From the NCBI GenBank assembly GCA_018873245.2, contig JAEMBT020000001.1, positions 9,582,220 to 9,646,219 of the forward strand: 64,000 nucleotides of DNA, written 5' to 3'. Source of the DNA: Archegozetes longisetosus (Eukaryota; Arthropoda; Arachnida; Sarcoptiformes; Trhypochthoniidae). The notes beneath the pieces were generated by a model. It had not been told where the DNA came from, did no database searches, and saw only the letters and a list, made by a program, of their open reading frames with translations. The translations under genes and the position numbers were made by a program. Below, one piece after another: positions 49,409 to 61,255 of the stretch. Position 1 is the stretch's first letter. Each line of letters begins with the position of its first letter.

Positions 49409-50411
49409 CTTTTAAATATATTCATATATGCTCAGATTCATTGGAAAAATATGAACCAATCAAAGTGATTCTGTTTTTACAACAAAATTGTTGAATAGCT
49501 TTATTAAGAGATATTATACTAGGATTCTAAGAATTGATATATTCACATAATACTAAGTTGATATACCTTCATTAAAAATATATTACACAATACGAAGGTT
49601 TTGATCTCTTCAGAGAATATTTGTATGAGTTTAGAAAACAAATTATTATCACAGTAGCCAAACGTTAATTTCAGGAAATTTGATTCTCTTATCGTAGATA
49701 AGTTTAAGTGAATACAATAATTGTATTACAATAAGTTATAGCAAGTTGTATACTGTAAATATTTGAATATAGGAATAGAGAAATTTTTCTTCCAATCGAT
49801 ATGAGTGCTAAATCTTTTATTTAACACATATGTATAAACAATTTTTAATGAAGTTAAACAATGGATTGTACTTTGATTTATGAAGTACTTCAAATAATGC
49901 TAATATTACTGCCTTTAATCAAGTTTAAGTTAGATACTTTTTACTTTATTCAGTCTTTTTAATTTCGTTCATTTGAATTCAGAAAATTCTTTATGCCTGC
50001 AGATCTACGCTTGTATATTCAAAATTTTACATATCAATTAAATATATTAATTAACAAAAAAGTAATTTTTGACTATATAAATTTTCATGATCACTTAATT
50101 TTACTCTAATGGGAAGTTATTTCATACTTTATTAAGCTCATATCCCTCAATAGAAGGTTCACATAAAGGTTTATGATTCTTAACGACAAATCTAAATTTT
50201 TTTAGAAATTTTTCATAAATTCATTTTTTGCGATGTGAGCCGCCTTGTAATATATCAAGCTTTAGATTACATTGGAATAATTCGTATTAATTGAACAACT
50301 CGATGGTTGATTATGAATTTAATAACTTGCAATATCATTGCATTGCACATTATTGTCTGTGACTATTACTGCGGCATTTTGGCGAGAACCACGTTGATAC
50401 TCAGTGCTTCG
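49407..50411. other. Intergenic AT-rich DNA
   Basis: No coding exon or bounded repeat recognised. Confidence 0.35.
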
Positions 50412-50419
50412 ATTTTGTT

Positions 50420-50854
50420 TAGGGTGACCAAGTCAAAAACTGTTAAATGCGGGACAAAATAATTTTGGCCCCCTTATAAATTTTTTTAAAGAGTTTTAAT
50501 CTGATTGAAGCTACAAATCACAGTTAGAAATAACAGTTATTTGAAATATAAACTAAAGATTTGATTGAGAACTGCACTTTATAAGAGTCACACACGATGT
50601 GAATGAAAACAATGTATCAGATAATCGGATTAAAACTCTTTTTTATCTAAAGACTTCCACATATTTTAAGATAGGAAACGTGTTGAGAACAAAATTGCAT
50701 TATTTGCATTAAATAAAAATATACAGTGAAAATCTGTTAAGATAAATCTTAAAATATATTACATTTTCCGTCCCGCAAGGGGGCATACGGTATGCGGGAC
50801 ACAACTCTTAAATGTGGGACAATCCCGCACAATGCGGGACACTTGGTCACCCTA
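50420..50854. mobile_element. Non-autonomous hAT-type MITE, copy 2 (435 bp, 8-bp TSD)
   Basis: This copy has the same orientation and the same TIRs (TAGGGTGACCAAGT...ACTTGGTCACCCTA) as the element at 1606-2039, with only about 15 differences by eye over the full length. It is flanked by its own exact duplication ATTTTGTT (50412-50419 and 50855-50862). No coding capacity. Confidence 0.92.
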
Positions 50855-50862
50855 ATTTTGTT

Positions 50863-53461
50863 CTAGTTTCTTAACTTTGAAGTACTATTATCCAGATCTG
50901 ATTTTCAAAATAGCTGGCATCCTTGTTTACTAATAGAACTTAATGAATTGAGAAACTTGATTATTTCATAAGCTTTGCTTTAAAATATTCAAAGTTCTCT
51001 TGAAAACGACTGACTTATTGGCAAATGTCTAGAAAATTTTTAAAATTTATTTAAACTTTTCTGAATATAGAATAATTGCAAAAATCTTTTGAAAAAGGGC
51101 TTAGATCATAAAATTTGAATTGTAACCAAATATCAAAAACCCTTCCATGAATGATGAAAAGCAACGCTAATGTATATCGATTTCATAATGTTTGATTATT
51201 TCAATTATAACTAATAATAGCATCAGATGAAGATAAAAAATTGTGGATATATGACCTTGTTTTAAGTTGAATGTACAATATATTAAGTTTCTTTTATTCT
51301 AGTGAGTTAATGGTTAGAGTTCATGAAGAGGAACTTCAGTTGAGCTATTCAAAAGCAGCTTTTATACAAGAGAAAATGTAACTTGATTTTGCTGGTCTAC
51401 TCATAACTTTTCGATGTATATTTATAGATCTAAATAAAGTCTCATAATAGTGATGAAGTTCAAGTAAATATAAAAGATAGCTAAAAGCTTATGTTTATAA
51501 TTTTATTAGAAAGCAGGATCTGTATTTTTTGCTGTATTCTTTCTTTGTAACAGATTTATTAAATGACATTAGTCAACTTTTAATTACACAAATAAGTCAC
51601 CTAATGTTCTAAGGGCAAATCGATTCTAAAAAAACAATTGTAGTACTAGCATGTTTATTGAGTGCTGAGATTTGATTTACCAGGTCATACATAAAAAATA
51701 AGTACATTATTATATACGTATACAATCAAATTAAAAAATATATTTCAGTTGAATACAGATATTAATCACAGTATTCCTATAAATGTTCAGTCAGTAAACA
51801 AAGGAGAATGTCCATTTTATCCATGAGGTGCGACGCATGCATTTTTTGCAATATGTTGAATTAAATGAGCAAAATTAAATATATTTTCAGTTTGAACATA
51901 CAATTAAGAATACAATAATAAAAACAAGACAATGAAAGCAAAGCAAGTTGTAAAGAACGAAAGCAAAAATGACTCGTTAGAACCTAAAGAATATGTAATA
52001 TATACCTGGATATCTAAAATTGCCTAAAATATTCAAAATCATTCAATAAAAATAAAACAAAAACTAAAGTTATAATAAAATAGCATAAAACATAATATAA
52101 ATAAATATAAATAAATTCAATCGCTGTCATTGTCACTTAGGACTAAGTCAGTAAAAAACTCACTTAGCGAGCTTGCCGGCCTAGGTATTTCGGGTTTGTA
52201 CCTGCCGCATCCGAGATGCCACAGAACAACCATGACGTTTGCACAGCTCCCGGTGGTCCTGAGTCCGTTCTTACAATGACAGCAATATTATAAAATCGAT
52301 TCCACTCCCGTTTTTTTGATTGATCAATTAAAATGTATAAAAAGTGTTTAGTATTTTTAGAAAAACGGGAGTGGATCCGCCCGCGGATCAAAAGGGGATT
52401 CTGAGTCGAACGACACCAAATTCATCGAGATACGAACTGTGGTCAATTCGATGCAAGCGCAAAATGCATCTGTTGTTCATAACTTTGGTGGTCACTACAG
52501 GCCACAAGGATGTCTGAATTGAGATACAACCTATATAATTATTTTATTACTCGTTGAGATCTATCGATTGACATGGAGGCGCCCGTCACACTGGAGGGAC
52601 AAAATGCAAAGGGTTTGGGCATTCTCCTTTCCATAAGTTTACAATAAGATGGGTATTATCTTATAAGTAGTATGATATTTAAAAAGATAAAACAATGAAT
52701 TTAACTTTGGTAAAGTATTTTAAATTCCTTTGAGAATTTATAACATATACACACAGTATTATTAAGATATGACTTTAGACACTGATTTTATATTGAATTT
52801 TTGGTTAACCTTAACAGGTTTAACAGTTGATTTAAAAGACTTCTAACTCGATAATTCATTTTGTTTGAATTAATTTTCGTTTGCTTAATCTGATCTTCAA
52901 GTTATTTATCAAATTTCTCTTATAATAAACTGATATTCTTATACATAAAACGTGTGAAAAAAGTAAAAATTGAAAAAACTGAATAAACCTTTAGATATTA
53001 TGAATATTAAATATATACACTAAGCATGTATCAAATTTAAGAATTTTCGGATAAATTTTTTCTTTCGTGGAAGCTATCAAATTTTAATCTTCAATAACGC
53101 ATCACACTTCTTGTAAAGCTTTAATAGACTTATCAATGCATTAGATGATTACATAGTTTAACGCGTTTACCTATATACTATTTAAAAGATTTCTTTTTCT
53201 ACATCATAAGATCTGTTTTCAGACACTTACCAATTGAGGTTAAATATTTTATTAAACTTTAAGAGCAAAATTTTTGAATGATAATTACAGCTACAATTAG
53301 GAACGGGCAGAGGGGCCCAAAAATTTTTGAAAAGGTCTGCAAGCATGTGGATTTTCCTAAAATCATATGAATGACGTCAATAAAACTGAAAAAGTAAAAC
53401 GCTCAACTTAAACTTGAATTAAAGGGAATAATGTTACCTTTATCTGAATCACTTCTTAAAG
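50863..53461. other. Intergenic DNA with a G+C-richer patch
   Basis: Mostly AT-rich and featureless. Positions 52140-52640 are clearly richer in G+C and contain a hairpin with CCACTCCCGTTTTT (about 52299) facing AAAAACGGGAGTGG (about 52361). The patch may be the remnant of a mobile element or a transferred fragment, but no protein family or SINE promoter could be recognised. Confidence 0.35.
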
Positions 53462-53804
53462 TACAGTGATGCAATTAATGGATATATCATACACCTTCAA
53501 TAGCACTTCCTTAAATATATGATGAGTACTCCATTTTAAATTAATAAAAGGAGAAAAGATTTATATGCATATGAGAATATGCATTTAATTAATTATTGAT
53601 TTTTATTTAATATAGTTTAGTTTAGTCAGAATATTAGAACAGCTGAAAATCACATGTATGAACGTTATTATTGGTTAGTTATTACTTATGTTTTGAATAT
53701 CTATTTGTGTTTATTAAATTAAAACGAATTAAATATGCTATATTTAACAAGACTTCAAAGATGTATGATTGTGTGGCGATTAAGAAATTTCTCATTGAGG
53801 TATA

Positions 53805-54025
53805 CTTTAATTTTTTTGACTTGGGTGTCGTCTTTCTGTCTAGAGGATTAAAAAGTAGATTTAAATAGTCTCAATATTGAGAATTTTTGAGGTAAAATTT
53901 TCCATTCATTCAGATGGGGAATATAATAAGGATTTTGCCATAAAAATCCTCAATATTGAGACTATTTAAATCTACTTTTTAATCCTCTAGACAGAAAGAC
54001 GACAATCAAGTCAAAAAATTAAGGT
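53805..54025. mobile_element. Fold-back MITE nested in element C (about 220 bp)
   Basis: Arms of about 75-80 bases are nearly exact complements: TCTGTCTAGAGGATTAAAAA with TTTTTAATCCTCTAGACAGA, ending at CTCAATATTGAG at the inner edges. The outer TTTTTTGACTTG pairs with CAAGTCAAAAAA. A diverged family member with the same core (GTCGTCT..CTGTCT..AGGATTAAA) lies at 63166-63500. Confidence 0.85.
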
Positions 54026-54081
54026 ATAGCTGCAGATATTCTTCTGTGTCCAGGATTTGACAAAAATAAATTCGCGAGCGT

Positions 54082-56152
54082 ATGATTGAGCCTCATAAAC
54101 CACTTGGAAAACCAAGAAAATGCATTGAAGAAGACAACTGTATGATTAAAACAGAAATTTATTTTAAATACTACTCTGTAGAATCAATGACGAAAAAAAT
54201 TCGTGATGAATTAAATACTAATATTGGGCTCTCGCGACAACCAAATAAAAGATTATTAGGTATTAATTAAGTTTTGAAAATCTTATTTTCAGATGATTTC
54301 CACTTTTATGAATTTCTGAATCATTTTTAGTTTCCGGTAAATTTCGGTAATCCTGAAAATGCCACGACAATTATCGATAATTCAAGATCATATTTTTAAT
54401 TTTTCGGTAATTCTACTAATTCCGATTTCTTGAATGCCGGTTTAAGACTAGAAATTATGGCCAAAAGCTCCGATTAACCGAAAATACTAACAAGGAAGGC
54501 TTGAAAACTCAGTAAAACTTTGACATTTTATATTATGAAACTTATAAATGGACTAATTATCTTTAATTTAAGCTATATTTAAAAGGCTAAACATGAGGTT
54601 ATGGATGACAACTTCTGGTTAAAATTTAGCCATATAAAAGCTATGCGCAAGTTTTGTGCACATAAGGAGAGTTCTGCGGTCTCTTAGAACTTGGCCTAAA
54701 AACGTTAACTTATTTGACACTACTTATTATTAAGTGATAAACTGAAAATAATATATGATCTCGCCTTTGATCATGATCTCTGATCTCTCTTAATGATTCT
54801 AAAGATTTTCAAAAACTTAAAACTTCTTTACTAGAAAACCATTGAACATTTTCAAGAAACTGTTCACTAAAAGTTTTATTATTCAAATATTACTTTGCCA
54901 AAAAAAATATTTTATAGGTTTATTGTACTGGGTCCTGCAGTGGAAATAAATTTTCAAAATTCTCTTAGATATGGCGTCCGAGAGAACCTGCTCAAAAGTT
55001 AGAGGATAAGTTTTACATGCTTATAATCTTCATTTTTCTCAGGCGCCATAGAAATTTTTGAAAATTTACTTCCACTATAAAATCCAGTACAATAAACTTA
55101 TAAAATTTTTTTTGACAAAGCAATATTTGAATAATAAAACTTTGAGTAAAAAATTTCTTGAAAATCTTCAATGGTTTTCTAGTATGAAATTTTAAATTTC
55201 TGAAAATCTTTGGAATCAAGAGAAATCAGAGATCATGGTCATGAGAGAGATCATATACTATTTTCAGCTTATCACTTAGTATAAAGAGTGTCAAATGAAT
55301 TCACATTTGGAGGTCGAGTTTTAAGGGACCTCAGAACTCTCCTTGTGTGCACGAAACTTGCACAAAGCTTTTATATGGCTAACTTTTAACCTGAAGCTGT
55401 GACCTATAACCTCGTGTTCCGCCTTTCAAATATAGCTTAAATTAAAGATAATTAGTCCATTTATAAGTTTCATAATATAAAATGCCAACATTTTTCTGAG
55501 AGTTTTCAAACTTTCCTTATAAACGTCGTAGAGTCAGAGCCGCTGAAGAAAATATTGAAATTTTTGGGAAATACAGCGAAAAACATTTGTTGATGGATTC
55601 AGCTTTGAAATTGGACCAAAGGATCAGATGCGTGTCAGAAGAATGAGAGAAACACGTGATGACCCAGAGAATATTTTATTAGTAAAGAGTTTGGGCTGTA
55701 GTAGTGCTATGTACCGTGTTTTTCATACACAGTACTGGCCCAATTGTCCCTTCGGTTGGAAATTTTAATTCCGATAAATATGTGCAATATTCAGATAATC
55801 AAGTGATGCCTTATGCTGGAAGTATATTCTAAGACGTGGACTTTTATACTCTTCACGATAATAGTCGAATATATACAAACCATCAATCGCTTAAATATCT
55901 AATTTTACGGTTTAAACTCGATCGGTTTATAGCACACTCTCTCTAAAGCCCGTATTGTAATCCAATTGCAAATTTATTTGGAATAATATGCAGAAAAATA
56001 GGTAAAAAGCGGTAAATATTTTATTCCCAAGATTTTTTACGGGTTGAAATTCTTATAGGCAACAATTAGACTTGGAAATCTCAACTCTACAAAACTTAAC
56101 AAAATCAATGCCTGACCGATATAGAGAAGTTGTCGAAAAAATAGTTTCATAA
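54082..56152 (+). pseudogene. Tc1/mariner-like transposase C, degenerate and interrupted
   Basis: The first part (54082-54270) encodes 'KPLGKPRKCIEEDN' and an HTH ending 'GLSRQPNKRLLG', stopping at a GTATTA donor at the same place as the intron after the second HTH in element B. The coding match resumes only after the fold-back at 54492-55518, with 'KRRRVRAAEENIEIF', then 'MRVRRMRETRDDPENILLV' (matching 'WRLNGTRFDEQNIAL' in element A), 'STGPIVPS', 'DFYTLHDNSRIYTN' with the second Asp, and 'SPYCNPIANLF', where the final Glu is replaced by Ala. It closes with 'LTKSMPDRYREVVEKIVS'. Several stops and frame changes intervene. The first catalytic Asp block could not be found. Confidence 0.72.
54492..55518. 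mobile_element. 1-kb nearly complete fold-back inserted in transposase C
   Basis: Two arms of about 480 bases are reverse complements: the outer AAGGAAGGCTTGAAAACTC (54492) pairs with the segment ending 55518. Matching continues through TTTATATTATGAAACTTATA, CTTTTATATGGCTAA-type and TTTTGAAAATTTACTTCCAC-type strings to a central region near 54985-55030. The arms differ at many positions, so it is not brand new. It carries no gene. It sits between two coding blocks of the host transposase, within or beside the intron predicted from element B. Confidence 0.85.
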
Positions 56153-56393
56153 CTCATTATTGATATTGATATAAATAATAAAAATTTTTGATTTGTCAAT
56201 TCATAATGTGAACTTTATTTTATTTTATTTGTAAACTAAATTATATTAAATTAAAAAATAATGGATTAAATACATATTTTTATATGCGCATAGATCTTTT
56301 CTCCTTTTATTAATTCAAAGAGGAGTATTCACCGTATATCTAAGTAAGTACTATTGCAGGCATATGATTGATCAATCAATTGCAATACTGTAC

Positions 56394-58080
56394 TCGAGCT
56401 GAGCCTCAAAATCTATGGTTACAATAATTTTAATTACATTTTAAAGTATAAATAAATTATCCCTGATATATATTTTTCATTTAGGGATTTACAGTAGCTC
56501 CCAGTACGGGTGCCATCTATCCCGGTTTCACAGCACAATTTTGGAATAAAGAGATTTGGTCCGTGTCCCGGCAAGTTGTAAACCGGGACAGCCCGTATCC
56601 TGGAATGAGCTGAAGTTTACTTATTTTCTCTAAAGATTATAAAATATATTTTTTATTTGAATTACATTCAAGGAAATTCATCGATATTATAAGACATTTA
56701 AGCATCTGTCAAAAATTAATTGTTAAAATAAAGTTACTGTTAATGCTAAGTGCCAGAAGGTATACCTTCAAAAGGAATCGAGAACTGGAAAATCAAATAT
56801 TACGAATGGTATTAAATGCAAGCATAAAATATCAAATCTTAAAACTGAATTGAGACCTATAAAAGCACAGATTATTAATCGCTAACTATATTAAACCGAT
56901 CATATCTTTAATCTCTAATTGCCTATTAGTTCTACATACCCTAAATTTTACTAAATTTTTCTTTTAATTCTTTAATTTAACCTTGAAAAATACTTATGGT
57001 CAAACCTAAACTATTCATTCATTTTGTGAGCTATTTTAACGCCAATTTATTTAAATTCATAATGAATAATTTTTTGTAAAAATTATATTTTATTCCTTAT
57101 ATGCATTAAGAAAATTTTCATAAAAAGGATACTTTGTTCCCCCTTCGCACTTTTATGTCCTGTTTTCGATCAGCTAAAAGGTGATATCCGTAGCTGCAAG
57201 TCTAACTTCAATATTATAGCCGCTTAATTTGACAGATTATTACATTTCATGCTCCTGAGGAAAAGCTTAAGACTTTTAATATGTATTATAAAGAAAATAA
57301 AGCGTAAACTCAAATCAGGAATTTTTGCTATCAACAAATGTTTAAAATATAAACTTTAATAACATGCTTGAATTGTTAAAAATGATGTTTTATATTTCAT
57401 ATCTGCCGCTTAAATTATTGTCTATCCCTTAGTAGTTAACATGTTTTAAGAAAAGTACCAGATAATGTTTTCCAATACTGAATGATATATAAGGAATGAT
57501 AAGAGAATATAAATATAGATTTACTTAGAAAGCATCGAATGAAGTCAAAGAAATAATTGAATTAAGTGAAAATATGAGTCAACGTTATGAAATTAGAATA
57601 ATTTTTTCATTTAACTAAAATGTTTTGTATACCCTGGCAGTATTTGAAAGACAAATATTGAATGCTACACATTCTAGCAAGTGTTGAGATTTTATTTTTG
57701 CTAATGCTTTTATGTATAGAAGAATGCGGTGCTAACGTTGATTTATGTTGATTTATTGGAATTAAGAACATTTCACTCAATCTAAATAAATATCAACCTC
57801 ATTAAGAAATTAAATTTTGCATAGAACGAATACAGCTTCACTTAATTGCATATTCTATTGAAATACAAGTATAATTTGATTGTTTAGAAAATCGATGTGA
57901 TTTTCGAAATATTATTTCAATTTTTATTAATGGCCAAGATTATTAAACACAGTGAACAAATATTCCATGTTAAAATCTAAGAAGTACTGAAACTTTAATG
58001 TCTTTTTTTAATCAAAACAAGTTATTTGAAGTAGAAATTTGTGTAAAAAACTGAAAGTATTACTATGTAAAGAGCTGTAG
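56394..58080. other. Intergenic DNA upstream of the ionotropic receptor
   Basis: AT-rich. A signal-peptide exon for the receptor would be expected here but was not recognised. The stretch ends at a possible acceptor (AGCTGTAG at 58073-58080). Confidence 0.35.
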
Positions 58081-60474
58081 TTTTTGGAAAGTTACGCGTT
58101 ATGGATTTGAATGTTTGTGCTGAAAATGTAAGTTTTTAAATTAATTTGCCTAACTAATAGAGGTATTTAATAATTAGAAAAATTTCTCATTGATCAACAG
58201 TGGGAACCATTAACAACAGTGCAAAATGATAGCTCAGGTGATTACACAGTTAGAGGTTTGACAGGAATTATAATCAATCAAATCGCTAAACAATTCAATT
58301 TTAGGTAGTCTTATGAAAAATTAGTTGCATGGACTTATTTTCAGACTTTTTAAATAGTTATAAAATAGTTCGACCACCAGATGATTCATGGGGAGCGAGA
58401 GTCAGTGGTTCGTGGAATGGAATGATTGGGCAACTCATCAGAAATGTAATACCAAGATTTATCAAATCTTCAACATCCTATTGATTAATTAACGTATCGG
58501 TAGGAGTGTCATTTAGGTTTGGGACCTTTTCAGATAACAGAAGATAGGAATGAAGTGATCAAATTCTCAAAACCTGTCTATACAGACATCTTTACTTTCA
58601 TGACTGCTATTAATTACTATGAAAGCAAATCTTTGGAAATATTATCTCATTTTAAATTAATTGAGAGTCAAATCTGGATTTGCTGCATATTTAGTCTGAT
58701 TTTAATAGTACTCATAAGTTTTATATTCCAAATATTTGGACAAAAATTAGAGAATAGTTTTGATCTGATTTTGATAAAACTATTATTCTTAAAGCGTGAG
58801 TCTATTATTTTGTCTGTTCTTTTATTTGTATTATGATTTCCTGAAGTCTATGAAACATTAAAACTGATTTAGCATTTGTCAATACTTAAATAACTGGAGA
58901 TATTTTGACATGATTTCTACAAAATCTGTAGATTTTGTTATATTATTTTTATTTTTATAATTCTTATCTGGATTAAGCTTTATTTTACTTTATTTTTATA
59001 TTGAAGTACTTGAGTACTTTAAAGGAGTGTTTGCAATCATAATTATCAAAATTTTTATTTAAAAACACAGAAACTACTTTATAAAGAGGACATGTAAAGC
59101 ATGAGAACGCTCTCACAATATCCTGAGTGACAAAACATACCTCACTTATATACCATTTTTAAGGTTTTATTTCTAAGGGTCAAATCTTAGACTCGTGGTC
59201 AGGCACAACTCGTGTTTGACTCAAAACTGAGCCCACAACAATATTTTATCATAAAATAACTGTTTTTCTCAAATGAAAATCATAGTACAATATAATATAT
59301 ATGTTAATTTTAATAGAATAGTCGCAAAAGTAATAAGTGTGCTGAAAAATTATGGAACAATGATTTATTCAATTTTTATCCTTAGTTAATCATTATCAAA
59401 CTGTTTTTCATTCAATTCGTTGGAATTAATCTTTAAAAGCAAACCCAATTCTAATGACAATCTTTTAATTTATTAGATTTTTTATCGATTTTTAAGCTAC
59501 AAAATGGATAACTATCTTAATTTTTACTCAAAGCATTCTTTTTTACTTAATTATTCTTCAAAAGCATTTATTAGATTCCCATTGAATTCTTCAACGTTTT
59601 CGATTTTGATACTTGTCGTATCGATAACACTTTTCTGGATTAATTTGAATTCTATGATTGGCGCAGAAATAGTCACTTCAGTGCCATATAATCTGATTGA
59701 TAGCTATGAAGATCTGGCAGATAATGAACATGTCATACCATTAGTTTTTGACAATAGCGCATATTATTCAAATCTGAATGTACTAAAATTCAATATATTA
59801 ATACAATGAAATATGTGCATAATATCAAAATAAAAATATTTTTATTTCTAGCAAACAAAAAATCCAGTAATGCTTAAGTTACTGAACAGAATCCGTGATC
59901 ATCAAAACGAGTCGTTATTAATGGGAGTGCCTTTCAGCAAAGAATTGTATCGAGATGGATTTATGAACGGTCGATACGCTTTAATGAGCTTAAAAATTGG
60001 TACGCTTTCACACAAGTTAGTTCTTTGTCAGTATAATCCATATGTTTCAATACATGTCGCAAGAAAGGTTGAGAACCAGAAACCATTCGCTTTATCCTTC
60101 ACTAGAAATAGAACTGATGAACAATATCTCAATTTGATTTCTAGGATTAATGATTGGTATTTTATCTGAAATTTTACTTTCCATTAAATTTTTTATAAAA
60201 TCTTTTCTTATTCAGGATCAATTTATACCATACTTCAGGGCTTATGTTTAAATGGGTTAGTGATGCGATGAATGAATTCATTAAAACAAATTATTCACAA
60301 ATTCGTAGATGTGTTTTACAATCATTTGATGAGACAATCAGTACTGACACTGATGAATCAATTGTTCTCAAAATATCAGCTATGAAATTATTTTTGAAAA
60401 TAACTCTTTCACTCATTTTATTTAGTTTTTCGATTTTATTGATTGAAATATTAGCTGATGAATATTTTCTTTAA
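58081..60474 (+). CDS. Ionotropic receptor (variant ionotropic glutamate receptor, IR)
   Basis: IRs are ligand-gated cation channels of chemosensory neurons. Exons: 58081-58127 (the ATG at 58101 is one possible start, but the open frame 'FGKLRVMDLNVCAEN' runs back to an acceptor), 58201-58304, 58358-58445, 58504 to 58795 or beyond, about 59477-59779, 59852-60156 and 60216-60474. The ligand-binding S1 half has 'NWEPLTT', 'GLTGIIINQIAKQFNF|SYK', 'PPDDSWGARVSGSWNGMIGQ', 'HLGLGPFQITEDRNEVIKFS' with the usual Arg, and 'KPVYTD'. M1 is 'IWICCIFSLILIVLISFI', M3 'SILILVVSITLFWINLNS', S2 includes 'DSYEDLADN' and 'PFSKELYRDG', and M4 is 'FLKITLSLILFSFSILLIEI'. There is no amino-terminal domain, as in divergent IRs. 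The junction into the M2-M3 exon is uncertain, because the best donor (58795) and the acceptors near 59476 and 59496 do not agree in phase. It is otherwise intact. Confidence 0.88.
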
Positions 60475-61255
60475 AATTATGGACAGCATTAATCACAACG
60501 CATCAGTATTTAAAGCCATAGCACTCATGACGACTTAGTTAATAATCGACTTTCTGTTCAAGCGAGTGAAAGCTAGTTCTCCTAGATTTATTCGTAAATA
60601 TATGTATTAATAATGAAAATCTTATCAATTATGAAATTATCTATAATACCTAATAAATTATTTAATAATTTATTAGGAAAGTTCGATGAATAAGATCGTA
60701 GTTGTAAAATATAGTCTCAAAACGAATCGATTACCACATAAAAATCCTAAATAAAGTTTACTATCTCTCACTTTTTCCGAAGTTTTCTTTAACTAAAACA
60801 ATATAAAACTTAGAATGAAGTGCAAAAGTGCTTAAAAACTTATAATTCTTCGATTTCTAGTAATATGGTTACAAATCGCATCACAGGTAAAAAACCATTT
60901 GAACTGAGAAATTAGATGACTTCTTCCACAGACGCTATGAAAACATAAATTTTTATTTATTCAAATTTATATTGATGAGTAGACAGCCATTCATTATTAT
61001 CTTCTTTCAAAAATTATTAGCTCTTCTTTCGTCGGACACAGAAATAATATCATGTATGAAAATTCAAAGAGATATCAGCGAAATTTTCAATCAAAATTTA
61101 AATAATTAATTTCATATTTCTCTCAAGTAAATTCACAAATTACTATCGCAGCTGATATTTGGACTTCGATGTAAAGTAGAACTCGCATTTGGATTATCGA
61201 ACATTTCGCGAATAAAAATAGAAAATAAAGTAGGGGATCATCTTGTTTTCCGAAT
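60475..61255. other. 3' flank of the ionotropic receptor
   Basis: A palindromic TAATAAATTATTTAATAATT stretch at about 60650-60675 and an AATAAA at 60750-60755 are candidates for the 3' end signal. No other gene is seen. Confidence 0.35.

Larger units (their letters stand above)
53464..56390 (+). mobile_element. Tc1/mariner-like element C (2.9 kb, about 135-bp TIRs, TA site)
   Basis: The left end CAGTGATGCAATTAATGGAT and the inverted right end CAGTATTGCAATTGATTGAT pair for about 135 bases, including GAGTACTCC/GAATACTCC, TTAATAAAAGGAGAAAAGAT and ATGCATTTAAT-like ends. TA flanks both ends (53462-53463 and 56391-56392). It carries a decayed plus-strand transposase and two later fold-back insertions. 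It is the longer relative of the MITE at 42760-43022. Confidence 0.82.

Noticed and set aside
49282..49494. Open frame containing an Arg-Glu repeat
   Set aside because: The repeat is a translated GA microsatellite and the flanks are not protein-like.
53671..53868. 65-codon frame at the start of element C
   Set aside because: It could hold a degraded first HTH of transposase C, but much of it is the arm of the nested fold-back and no convincing alignment was found.
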